Assembly: GCA_051252095.1 (NCBI GenBank)
Contig: JBPOFK010000001.1
Location: forward strand, 1-64,000
DNA length: 64,000 bases
From: GCA-2401735 sp051252095
GTDB lineage: Bacteria > Pseudomonadota > Gammaproteobacteria > Burkholderiales > Methylophilaceae
Direction of reading: 5' to 3'
The translations under genes and the position numbers were made by a program. Positions 32,464 through 40,432 of this stretch are shown one piece after another. Numbering within the stretch: the first letter of the stretch is position 1; every line of letters begins with the position of its first letter. Below the pieces are notes generated by a model that did no database searches, had not been told where the DNA came from, and worked only from the letters and a program-made list of their open reading frames with translations.

Positions 32464-33303
32464 ATGAAAAATACGACATTAAGCTTTGAATTCTTCCCAC
32501 CAAAGACGGCTGAGGGGATTAATAATCTGCGCGCCACACGTGAAAAACTAGCTATATATAAGCCAGAGTTTTTCTCTGTGACGTTTGGTGCAGGTGGGTC
32601 GACACGTGACCGCACTATGGATACTGTATTTGAAATTCAGGATGAAGGATATTCAGCAGCCCCACATATATCCTGTATATCATCGAGTAAGGCTGAAATA
32701 AAAGAATTGCTTAATGCTTATAAAAATAAAGGAATAAAGCGTCTGGTAGTGTTACGAGGTGATGTGCCATCAGGTGAGGTCAGTGCTGGAGATTTTAAGT
32801 ATGCCGTTGATCTAGTCACTTTTATTCGTCAAGAAACTGATGATTGGTTCCATATTGAAGTCGCAGCGTATCCAGAATTTCACCCCGAATCAACTTCTGC
32901 TGCTAAAGATATTGAGCACTTTAAACGTAAAGTTGATGCAGGTGCAAACTCTGCTATTACACAGTATTTTTACAATGCGGATGCTTATTTCAGATTTTTG
33001 GATAGTTGTGATAAAGCAGGCATTGCAGTACCGATAGTGCCAGGTATTATGCCTATTTATAACTACACCCAACTTGCCCGCTTTTCAGGAATTTGTGGCG
33101 CAGAAATTCCACGATGGCTGCGTTTGCGACTAGAAGCCTATGGAGATGATTTGCCTTCGTTAAGAGCTTTTGGCACGGATGTGATGAGCGACATATGTGA
33201 AAAATTGCTCGCAGGCGGTGTGCCTAGCTTCCATTTTTACACACTTAATCAAGCGGGCGTGATTTCTGCAATTATCAAGAATGCAAATTTGGTTAGCCAA
33301 TAA
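32464..33303 (+). CDS. metF: 5,10-methylenetetrahydrofolate reductase
   Basis: A 279-residue flavoprotein producing 5-methyltetrahydrofolate for methionine regeneration. Starts LSFEFFPPKTAEG with the catalytic Glu, then FFSVTFGAGGSTRDRT, RLVVLRGDVPSG, AAYPEFHPES and ITQYFYNADAYFRFLD. C-terminal FHFYTLNQAG is typical. Together with metK and ahcY it completes most of the activated methyl cycle; a methionine synthase is not in the window. Confidence 0.96.
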   Translation: MKNTTLSFEFFPPKTAEGINNLRATREKLAIYKPEFFSVTFGAGGSTRDRTMDTVFEIQDEGYSAAPHISCISSSKAEIKELLNAYKNKGIKRLVVLRGDVPSGEVSAGDFKYAVDLVTFIRQETDDWFHIEVAAYPEFHPESTSAAKDIEHFKRKVDAGANSAITQYFYNADAYFRFLDSCDKAGIAVPIVPGIMPIYNYTQLARFSGICGAEIPRWLRLRLEAYGDDLPSLRAFGTDVMSDICEKLLAGGVPSFHFYTLNQAGVISAIIKNANLVSQ

Positions 33304-33319
33304 TCGGTAGGCTTTAAAG

Positions 33320-33778
33320 TTACTGTATAGTCATGCCGCGTGGATTGAATAAAGCGTCTTCTACAAAAGAATAATCTTTAACGCGACCTTGATTCCATAA
33401 TGCCATCATCGTAATCCAACGGATTTCTTCAATGCCTAGCTTGACTTTGTTGAGTGCCATGGCACGGTCTATAATCAAATCGCGCTCGACATCATTAATG
33501 ACATTTGCTTGTTGCAAGAAAATTAAAAAACCTAAGCTTTCGATGTTAATTCTTTTGGACTCACTATTAGTGAAAAGGCGAATCGCAGTATCACTATGCG
33601 CATAGTCAAATTCTGGCGCATTAAGCATAGATTTCATTTCTTGAAACCAATCAAAAGCACCTAAAATATCACCTTGTTCAAACCCTGCTGCAGATAGCTC
33701 TTGTTCCATTGTTGCATCATCAGGCATTGATTGATTTGCAAAGTAATTTTCGAACATGAACACTAAAACCTCAAACAT
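33320..33778 (-). CDS. smg: Smg family protein (DUF494)
   Basis: A 152-residue protein starting MFEVLVFMFENYF and containing LSAAGFEQGDILGAFDWFQE, RLFTNSESKRINIESLGFLIFL and LNKVKLGIEEIRWITMMALW, the DUF494/Smg pattern. Smg genes are usually found next to dprA, as here (22 bases away). Convergent with metF. Function not established. Confidence 0.92.
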   Translation of the reverse strand: MFEVLVFMFENYFANQSMPDDATMEQELSAAGFEQGDILGAFDWFQEMKSMLNAPEFDYAHSDTAIRLFTNSESKRINIESLGFLIFLQQANVINDVERDLIIDRAMALNKVKLGIEEIRWITMMALWNQGRVKDYSFVEDALFNPRGMTIQ

Positions 33779-33800
33779 AACGTCCCTCTTGTCACATATA

Positions 33801-34913
33801 TTATATTAAGCGTTGGTATTTTCCACCCGCTAATGCCGCCACTTTACCTTCTAATTCCAGCAGCATAAGCATGGATGAAAGTGTTTCTGTCGTCAATCCT
33901 GAAGCGTCAAGCAAGGGCTCGAAACTAATGGGGTCAAACCCCATCAACGCTAGGATAGAGCTGCTTTCTGGCGTGCTTTGGCCCTTTTGGGTTACGGGCC
34001 CAATGGGGCTATGGGCTGGAATCACGTTTTTGAGTTCTTCAATGATATCAGCAGAACTTTCTACTAATTTTGCACCTTGTTTGATGAGTTGATGGCAGCC
34101 TTTAGAAACAGGGGAGTGTATAGAGCCTGGAACTGCAAATACTTCTCTTCCTTGCTCTGCGGCAAGCCGCGCAGTAATCATCGATCCGCTATCTTTATTT
34201 GCCTCTATTACTAAGCAGCCTAAACTTAACCCACTGATAATACGATTGCGACGCGGGAAATTTTGTGCTTTTGATGGCGTGCCAAGTGGGAATTCGGAAA
34301 GTATGAGGCCATGTGATGCAATTTGATGCGCTAATTCACGATGTTTGGCAGGATATACAATATCTAAGCCGGTACCAACAACAGCAATGGTAGCACCATT
34401 GCTTTTAAGTGCACCGCGATGGGCGGCACCATCAATACCTAGTGCCATACCGCTGATAATGCAAAATCCTTGATCACATAAGTCTCTAGAAAAACTTTCT
34501 GCGTTTTTTTCACCTTGTTGGGTTGCATTGCGGCTACCTACGACTGCAATCGCTGGTTGGTTGAGTAATGTCAGGTTACCAATTGCATAAAGAATGACTG
34601 GAGGGCTGCTAGTTTGCAATAGCTGTTGAGGATAATGCGTGTCGCCTAGCGTGATGACATGGGCATTATCTTTTTCAAGCCATTGCAGTGTGGCTTCAAC
34701 AGCTTCCGGCTGGACACCTTGGTAAATGCTTGTTGCAATCTCATCGCTGACAACTGATTTAAGCTGAGAAATGCTTGCGCTGAAAATACTTTCTGGGGTA
34801 CCAAATTTACGCAGTAGTTGATATACACCAGCACTTCCTAAGCCTTGAATTTGATTGAGCGCCACCCATAATGCAATCTCGTCGGGTTCTTCAGGCTGTA
34901 TGGCATGCTGCAT
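33801..34913 (-). CDS. dprA: DNA-processing protein DprA
   Basis: A 370-residue protein that loads RecA on incoming single-stranded DNA during natural transformation. A SAM-like helical domain comes first (residues 1-70), then an extended Rossmann fold with AVVGSRNATQQGEKNAESF, ISGMALGIDGAAHRGAL, VVGTGLDIVYPAKH, LSEFPLGTPSKAQNFPRRNR and GSMITARLAAEQGREVFAVPG. A C-terminal winged-helix domain (about 300-370) follows. The stop is directly followed upstream-wise by the LysM gene with no gap, a conserved pair. Confidence 0.95.
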   Translation of the reverse strand: MQHAIQPEEPDEIALWVALNQIQGLGSAGVYQLLRKFGTPESIFSASISQLKSVVSDEIATSIYQGVQPEAVEATLQWLEKDNAHVITLGDTHYPQQLLQTSSPPVILYAIGNLTLLNQPAIAVVGSRNATQQGEKNAESFSRDLCDQGFCIISGMALGIDGAAHRGALKSNGATIAVVGTGLDIVYPAKHRELAHQIASHGLILSEFPLGTPSKAQNFPRRNRIISGLSLGCLVIEANKDSGSMITARLAAEQGREVFAVPGSIHSPVSKGCHQLIKQGAKLVESSADIIEELKNVIPAHSPIGPVTQKGQSTPESSSILALMGFDPISFEPLLDASGLTTETLSSMLMLLELEGKVAALAGGKYQRLI

Positions 34914-36002
34914 TTATGGCGTATGTACTGCATCCAATGTATAAACAGAACCTGTCGTATTCATGATAAGGCCATAAGAAACGCGGTCAAATGTTCTAAA
35001 AACCATCATAAGACCAACTCTTTCATCTGGTAGCTTGACTTGACCTGGTTCTAAACCATTTTCTGAGGTTTCTTTTTTGTCATTTGTTTTTTTATACTCG
35101 GGATCTTTGATGATACGTCCATAGCGACTAATTGCTAATACATGGCCTGGCTCCATACCATCTTGTTTGCCAAGGTTAATGGAAACAACCATGTTAGAAC
35201 CGGCTTCAGCAACGCCACCTTCAACACCACCATGAACACGCAGAATGCGACCTTTAACGTCATTTTCAGGTGCATGAGGTACAAAACTGCTTTGGAACTC
35301 GTCTGGTGCTGCTACAAGGCGATCTTTAACCAAAATTTCTTCTTTTGCAGTGACGATGTCAGCGGATGCCGGCTCGCCAAATCGTTTAATGTCTAAATCA
35401 CCCAAGTAGACGGCCTCAGTGCCAAGCACCTCTTTTGTATCTGGGTCAATGAATTTGTCGCCAGCACGGTAAATATTCCAATGCACACCTTCACCTTCTT
35501 TAATACTGTTGACATAAACGCGCGAGCCTGGACTTAAGATGACGCGATTATCAGGGCCAGCAATGATACGTGGTGATAGATCTAGTTGATCGTTTTCGAC
35601 CAGTAATGGTTGATTGAGGAACGGTAAAATCACATTAGGTGAGATTGTTTTGATGGCTTCTTTTTCTAGATCCTCTACGCGGACTGTGGGCTCTAATGTA
35701 ACTGTTTCTCTTAGTAAGCTAAGTCGTGGATCTTTTCCACTGGTATCCAACACCACCACATCCCCAGGATAAATTAAATGCGGGTTTTTAATTTGCGCAC
35801 GATTCATCCGCCAAACTTTAGGCCATAGCCATGGGTCTTTAAGAAATGTTGCTGATATGTCCCATAACGTGTCACCTTTAACCACAACGTGGCGATAGGG
35901 GTGGTTTTCTTTCAGTTGTATTTCATCAGCAAATGCATTAAGGCTTAAGCAAGTTAAGGTAAGCAGCGTTATAATATAGCGGTAAAAATATTTTTTATTC
36001 AT
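34914..36002 (-). CDS. LysM peptidoglycan-binding protein
   Basis: A 362-residue exported protein: signal peptide (YIITLLTLTCLSLNAFA), a LysM domain at about 36-90 (YRHVVVKGDTLWDISATFLK, then NPHLIYPGDVVVLD) and a long C-terminal region without a known domain (RVYVNSIKEGEGVHWNIYR and LGKQDGMEPGHVLAISR). The gene pair with dprA is common in betaproteobacteria. It probably holds to the cell wall; partner unknown. Divergent from def, 104 bases apart. Confidence 0.9.
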   Translation of the reverse strand: MNKKYFYRYIITLLTLTCLSLNAFADEIQLKENHPYRHVVVKGDTLWDISATFLKDPWLWPKVWRMNRAQIKNPHLIYPGDVVVLDTSGKDPRLSLLRETVTLEPTVRVEDLEKEAIKTISPNVILPFLNQPLLVENDQLDLSPRIIAGPDNRVILSPGSRVYVNSIKEGEGVHWNIYRAGDKFIDPDTKEVLGTEAVYLGDLDIKRFGEPASADIVTAKEEILVKDRLVAAPDEFQSSFVPHAPENDVKGRILRVHGGVEGGVAEAGSNMVVSINLGKQDGMEPGHVLAISRYGRIIKDPEYKKTNDKKETSENGLEPGQVKLPDERVGLMMVFRTFDRVSYGLIMNTTGSVYTLDAVHTP

Positions 36003-36106
36003 TGAATGACCTCGGTCAATAATGCGGATTGTATCCGCGAAATTAGATTAAATTTATCACGTAATTTATTAAGAAATCAAGTTTTTTTGGCAAAATAACC
36101 GACTTT

Positions 36107-36622
36107 ATGACGACCTTAACTATATTGAATTACCCAGACCCGCGTTTACACAAGGTGGCAAAACCTGTTTTAGATGTAAATGATGAGATACGGCAATTGA
36201 TTGAAGATATGGCAGAAACGATGTATGCCGCGCCAGGTATAGGATTGGCAGCGACGCAAGTTGATCGGCATATTCAATTAATTGTCATTGATACGAGTAA
36301 AGAGCAAAATGACTTGCTAGTATTAATCAATCCTAAAATTGTTGCAAAAAGCGGACAGCAAGAGTACGAGGAGGGTTGTTTGTCAGTGCCAGGCGTTTAT
36401 GAAACGGTGACGAGAGCCGAGAAAATTACAGTAGAAGCACTCGACCGTAATGGCGATAAGTTCAAAATGGATGTGGATGGATTATTGGCCGTTTGCATAC
36501 AGCATGAAATAGATCATTTATTAGGTAAAGTATTTGTCGAATACCTGTCTCCATTAAAGCGTAATCGGATTAAAACGAAATTAGTTAAGCATGCGCGAGA
36601 AATTGCAAGAAACACATACTAG
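36107..36622 (+). CDS. def: Peptide deformylase
   Basis: A 171-residue metallo-enzyme removing the formyl group from new proteins. All three motifs are present: GIGLAATQVD, EEGCLSVPG and QHEIDHLLG, giving the Cys and two His metal ligands. First gene of a def-fmt pair, 12 bases before fmt. Confidence 0.97.
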   Translation: MTTLTILNYPDPRLHKVAKPVLDVNDEIRQLIEDMAETMYAAPGIGLAATQVDRHIQLIVIDTSKEQNDLLVLINPKIVAKSGQQEYEEGCLSVPGVYETVTRAEKITVEALDRNGDKFKMDVDGLLAVCIQHEIDHLLGKVFVEYLSPLKRNRIKTKLVKHAREIARNTY

Positions 36623-36634
36623 GCAGCCAATATC

Positions 36635-37561
36635 ATGAAAATTATTTTTGCTGGCACGCCTGAATTTGCAGTGCCCGCACTGGAAGCATTAATCGAATCT
36701 GGTCATGAAATTGCAATGGTGTTAACGCAACCAGACCGTCCTGCTGGAAGAGGAATGAAGTTGCGAGCGAGTCCAGTTAAAGTGTTGGCTTTAAAATGCG
36801 GCTTAACGGTTTTTCAACCAGTCTCACTAAAACCTGAAGAGGTGCAATCACAGATTGCAGATGTGCACGCTGAGGTGATGATAGTGGCTGCTTATGGTCT
36901 CATAATTCCAACAGATATTCTCAATATGCCAAAGTACGGCTGTTACAACATCCATGGTTCATTATTACCAAGATGGCGAGGTGCAGCACCTATTCATAGG
37001 GCAATTTTGGCGGGAGATACTGAAACAGGCGTAACCATAATGGAGGTTGTACCGAAGTTAGACGCAGGTGCAATGGTTTCTAAAGGGAAAGTGCCCATAT
37101 TAGAAACAGATACAACGCAAAGTTTACATGATGCCATTAGTCACTTAGGTGCAAAAATGATGGTAGAAGCGATGCAAACTTTGCAATCATCGGGACGTTT
37201 AGCTGCGGAACCTCAAGACGAGAATTTGGTTACTTATGCGCATAAGGTTGAAAAATCTGAATCAACATTGGATTGGCGTTTGTCAGCCGTTGCTTTGTCA
37301 AGGCAGGTGCGTGCTTTCAACCCATTTCCTGTCGCTACAGCAAAATTTAGAGGAGAGACATGCCGGATTTGGTTTGCAACTGCAAGCAAAGGGCAAGCAA
37401 CCCAAGGCGAAATAGTCGGCATTGACGCTGCCATAACAGTCGGTTGTGCAGAAGGTCTGCTCTTGATTCATGAGTTACAAATGCCAGGAGCGAAAAAGCA
37501 ATCGGCACAACAATTTATTCAAGGGCACCATGTCAAATTAGGTGAATTTTTTTCACATTAA
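36635..37561 (+). CDS. fmt: Methionyl-tRNA formyltransferase
   Basis: A 308-residue enzyme that formylates initiator Met-tRNA. Seen: IIFAGTPEFAVPALEALI, VLTQPDRPAGRGMKLRASPV, AAYGLIIP, the folate-binding NIHGSLLPRWRGAAPIHRAI and the C-terminal OB-like domain (about 205-308). Works in sequence with def, directly upstream. Confidence 0.97.
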   Translation: MKIIFAGTPEFAVPALEALIESGHEIAMVLTQPDRPAGRGMKLRASPVKVLALKCGLTVFQPVSLKPEEVQSQIADVHAEVMIVAAYGLIIPTDILNMPKYGCYNIHGSLLPRWRGAAPIHRAILAGDTETGVTIMEVVPKLDAGAMVSKGKVPILETDTTQSLHDAISHLGAKMMVEAMQTLQSSGRLAAEPQDENLVTYAHKVEKSESTLDWRLSAVALSRQVRAFNPFPVATAKFRGETCRIWFATASKGQATQGEIVGIDAAITVGCAEGLLLIHELQMPGAKKQSAQQFIQGHHVKLGEFFSH

Positions 37562-37638
37562 CTTGAATATAATGACTGGTAGTACCATATTAACCGTATT
37601 GAAAATGAGCTTATTTTAATGGCTAGGAGAGATATGTC

Positions 37639-38493
37639 ATGTTAGGCAACTGGATTAAAACATTTGTATTGATGGCAGCAATCACTGCTTTGTTTGGTAG
37701 TGTGGGTGCTGCATTTGGAGGCTACAGTGGCATGATGATCGCGCTGGTATTTGCTGGTGCGATGAATGTGTATGCATATTGGTTTTCTGATAAAGCTGTA
37801 TTGAAAATGTATCGTGCGCAAGAAGTTACACCAGATAACGCGCAATTCCGCGGGTATTATAATATGGTGAAGGAGTTGGCAGAAAATGCACAGTTGCCTA
37901 TGCCAAAAGTATATGTCATTGACGAGCAACAGCCGAATGCATTTGCAACAGGCAGAAATCCTGAACACGCTGCTGTAGCAGCAACAGCGGGGATTATGCA
38001 GATATTGAGTGAACGTGAATTGCGAGGGGTGATGGCACATGAACTTGCTCATGTAAAACACAGAGATACGTTGATTTCTACTATATCAGCAACCGTTGCT
38101 GGTGCAATATCAGCGATAGCGCAATTCGGCATGCTTTTTGGTGGTGGGCAAGGTGATAATAGGCCAAATGCAATTATTGGTTTGTTGATGATGTTCTTGG
38201 CGCCTATGGCAGCGGGTCTGATTCAAATGGCTATTTCTCGTGCTAGAGAGTATGAAGCAGATAGAGGTGGAGCTGAAATCTGTAAAGATCCTAAAGCATT
38301 GGCTTCTGCGCTGGAAAAAATTCATAATTACGCACATCAGATTCCAAATCAAACAGCGGAGCTGCATCCTGAAACTGGGCAGATGATGATAATTAACCCA
38401 CTATCCGGTAAAAGTCTAAAAGGGTTGTTTAGCACGCATCCGCAAACAGAAGAACGCGTAAGGCGATTGTTGGCAATGGCGAACCAATACTAG
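37639..38493 (+). CDS. htpX: Membrane protease HtpX
   Basis: A 284-residue inner-membrane zinc protease involved in quality control. Two transmembrane helices at the N-terminus, the zinc motif MAHELAHVKHRDT (H-E-x-x-H), a second hydrophobic pair (TVAGAISAIAQFGMLFGG and AIIGLLMMFLAPMAAGLI) and the third ligand in REYEADRGGAEI. It ends FSTHPQTEERVRRL. TTAGGAGAG-like site (taggagaga) precedes ATG 37639. A terminator follows. Confidence 0.96.
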   Translation: MLGNWIKTFVLMAAITALFGSVGAAFGGYSGMMIALVFAGAMNVYAYWFSDKAVLKMYRAQEVTPDNAQFRGYYNMVKELAENAQLPMPKVYVIDEQQPNAFATGRNPEHAAVAATAGIMQILSERELRGVMAHELAHVKHRDTLISTISATVAGAISAIAQFGMLFGGGQGDNRPNAIIGLLMMFLAPMAAGLIQMAISRAREYEADRGGAEICKDPKALASALEKIHNYAHQIPNQTAELHPETGQMMIINPLSGKSLKGLFSTHPQTEERVRRLLAMANQY

Positions 38494-38514
38494 TATGAAT
38501 ATGGACAAGAAAGT

Positions 38515-38539
38515 GGGCGATGAAGAGTCGCCCTTTTTT
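38515..38539 (+). terminator. Terminator of htpX
   Basis: gggcga / tcgccc stem around tgaagag, then six T. Confidence 0.9.
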
Positions 38540-38607
38540 GTTTGTAGTAATGCATGATTACTATAAACTGCATCTCATTCAAATTTAATCGTTAGAAGAA
38601 AACAACT

Positions 38608-39891
38608 TTGTATATTTCACAACAAATCGCGGCGATGGCCGTATCTGATGTTTTGTCTGGTCGTAATTTGACTGTGGCATTGCCTGACGCACTGAAAGCT
38701 TTTCCTCAAGCTACGCAACAACAAAAGGGCGGTGGTGCAGATTTGAGCTATGGCACATTACGCTTTTTGGGTGAATCTCGTGCATATTTAGAGCAGTTGA
38801 TGGAGAAGCCTGTCAATAACGCAGACATTCAATCATTGTTACTCGTCGCGCTATATCAGTTATTACATGATCAGGCTGATGATTTTACCGTCGTAGATCA
38901 GGCGGTAAAGGCAGCAGGAAAAGCTAAACCACGATGGGCAAGAGGCTTGGTCAATGGAGTGCTGCGTAATTTTTTAAGAAAAAAAGAGTCACTTCAATCA
39001 GTGGTTGAAGCAGATGAGGCGGCACTTTATTCTTATCCACAGTGGTGGATAGATAAACTTAAGATTCAATATCCAGATAATTGGCAATCAATATTGCAGA
39101 TTGGCAATATGCACCCGCCGATGACTTTGCGTGTGAACAGTAGAAAATCCAGTGTAAAAGAATATGTACAATTATTACAGCGACAAGATATAGAAGCGAC
39201 AGTATTAGAAGGCGAAGCCATCATACTTGCCAAACCAGTCTCTGTTGAGAAAATACCAGGCTTTATGGAAGGTGTCGTTTCTATACAAGATTATGGTGCG
39301 CAGCTAGCAGCACATGCTTTGGATTTAAAACCAAATTTGCGTGTACTAGATGCCTGTAGTGCACCTGGTGGTAAAGCGGGTCATATAATGGAACTGGCTG
39401 ATGTGAAGTTGACGGCACTAGACAATGATGCCAATAGGCTAACCCGAGTACAAGATAACTTTACAAGATTAAACATAAGCGCGTTAGCAGCGCTTGGCGA
39501 TGCAGCGCAGTGGCAAGCGGATCAAACGTTTGATCGCATTTTGGCAGATGTACCATGTTCAGCATCGGGTATCGTCAGGCGTCATGTTGATATTAAGTGG
39601 TTGCGACGTGCTACAGACATTGTCTCGTTTACGCAACAACAAGCGCTAATTTTAGCTAATTTGTGGCGTTTGTTGTCAAAAGGCGGTAAATTGGTTTATG
39701 TTACTTGTTCAATATTTGCTGAAGAAAATCAGCAGCAAATTGATCGCTTTTTAAAACAAAATGCAGATGCAACTCAATTGCCATTAGGGTTGATTGATGA
39801 TGGAGTTAAAAACATTCATATTCAGCATGGTCAACTTATTCCCTCAAAAACTCATGATGGCTTTTTCTATGCTTTATTACAAAAGAATTAG
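38608..39891 (+). CDS. rsmB: 16S rRNA m5C967 methyltransferase
   Basis: A 427-residue enzyme with an N-terminal NusB-like domain (about 1-140, with ADFTVVDQAVKAAGKAKPRW and GLVNGVLRNFLR) and a SAM-dependent methyltransferase domain. The latter has DACSAPGGKAGHIMEL, ADVPCSASGIVRRH and VTCSIFAEENQQQID; the cysteine in P-C-S and the one in T-C-S are the expected catalytic pair. The start is a TTG; the in-frame ATG at 38635 would cut the first helix, so TTG is preferred. It overlaps the next gene by about 23 bases. Confidence 0.93.
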   Translation: MYISQQIAAMAVSDVLSGRNLTVALPDALKAFPQATQQQKGGGADLSYGTLRFLGESRAYLEQLMEKPVNNADIQSLLLVALYQLLHDQADDFTVVDQAVKAAGKAKPRWARGLVNGVLRNFLRKKESLQSVVEADEAALYSYPQWWIDKLKIQYPDNWQSILQIGNMHPPMTLRVNSRKSSVKEYVQLLQRQDIEATVLEGEAIILAKPVSVEKIPGFMEGVVSIQDYGAQLAAHALDLKPNLRVLDACSAPGGKAGHIMELADVKLTALDNDANRLTRVQDNFTRLNISALAALGDAAQWQADQTFDRILADVPCSASGIVRRHVDIKWLRRATDIVSFTQQQALILANLWRLLSKGGKLVYVTCSIFAEENQQQIDRFLKQNADATQLPLGLIDDGVKNIHIQHGQLIPSKTHDGFFYALLQKN

Positions 39892-40423
39892 CCTGTTTAT
39901 TGTCATCAGCTTCTTGTGTTTTCAAGCAGTCGCCTCTGCCGGTAGTATTGTCATTAAAGGCGCAGATCTAACGCTAAATGGCGAAGCGTATCGACTTAAT
40001 GCCGACTTAGAGATTGATCTTAATGACAAAGTAGAAGAGGCTGTCAATAAGGGTGTCAATGTCACATTTTTGTACGAGTTTGCATTAGTGAAGCCAAGAA
40101 CATTTTGGTTCGATAAAGAAGTCACAACGGCAAGTACAAATATTTCGGTAAGCTATCACGCGCTTAGCCGACAGTATTTAGTGAGTCAAAATGGACGTCA
40201 AACTTCTCATGAAATATTAAGTGAAGCAATGATAGAGCTTGTGCAATTGTATGACTGGAAGGTTTTGGATAAGTCTAAGGTTAATCCTGATGAAACGTAT
40301 GACGCGACACTTAGTGTTAAATTAGATCAGTCAAAATTACCTAAGGCGATACAAGTCGAAACCATTGGTTCAGAAAATTGGAGTATGGTATCCGAGCCCT
40401 TTGAGTGGGTGCCTAAACTTTAA
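39869..40423 (+). CDS. DUF4390 family exported protein
   Basis: A 184-residue protein from ATG 39869: short hydrophobic signal (YYKRISLFIVISFLCFQAVA), then IVIKGADLTLNGEAYRLNAD, KGVNVTFLYEFALVKPRTFW, SVSYHALSRQYLV and ENWSMVSEPFEW. This is the DUF4390 pattern. In many betaproteobacteria this gene stands between rsmB and an NtrY-like kinase, as here. In-frame starts further upstream (39857 and before) are possible because the frame runs into rsmB. Function unknown. Confidence 0.85.
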   Translation: MLYYKRISLFIVISFLCFQAVASAGSIVIKGADLTLNGEAYRLNADLEIDLNDKVEEAVNKGVNVTFLYEFALVKPRTFWFDKEVTTASTNISVSYHALSRQYLVSQNGRQTSHEILSEAMIELVQLYDWKVLDKSKVNPDETYDATLSVKLDQSKLPKAIQVETIGSENWSMVSEPFEWVPKL

Positions 40424-40432
40424 GTCATTAGT

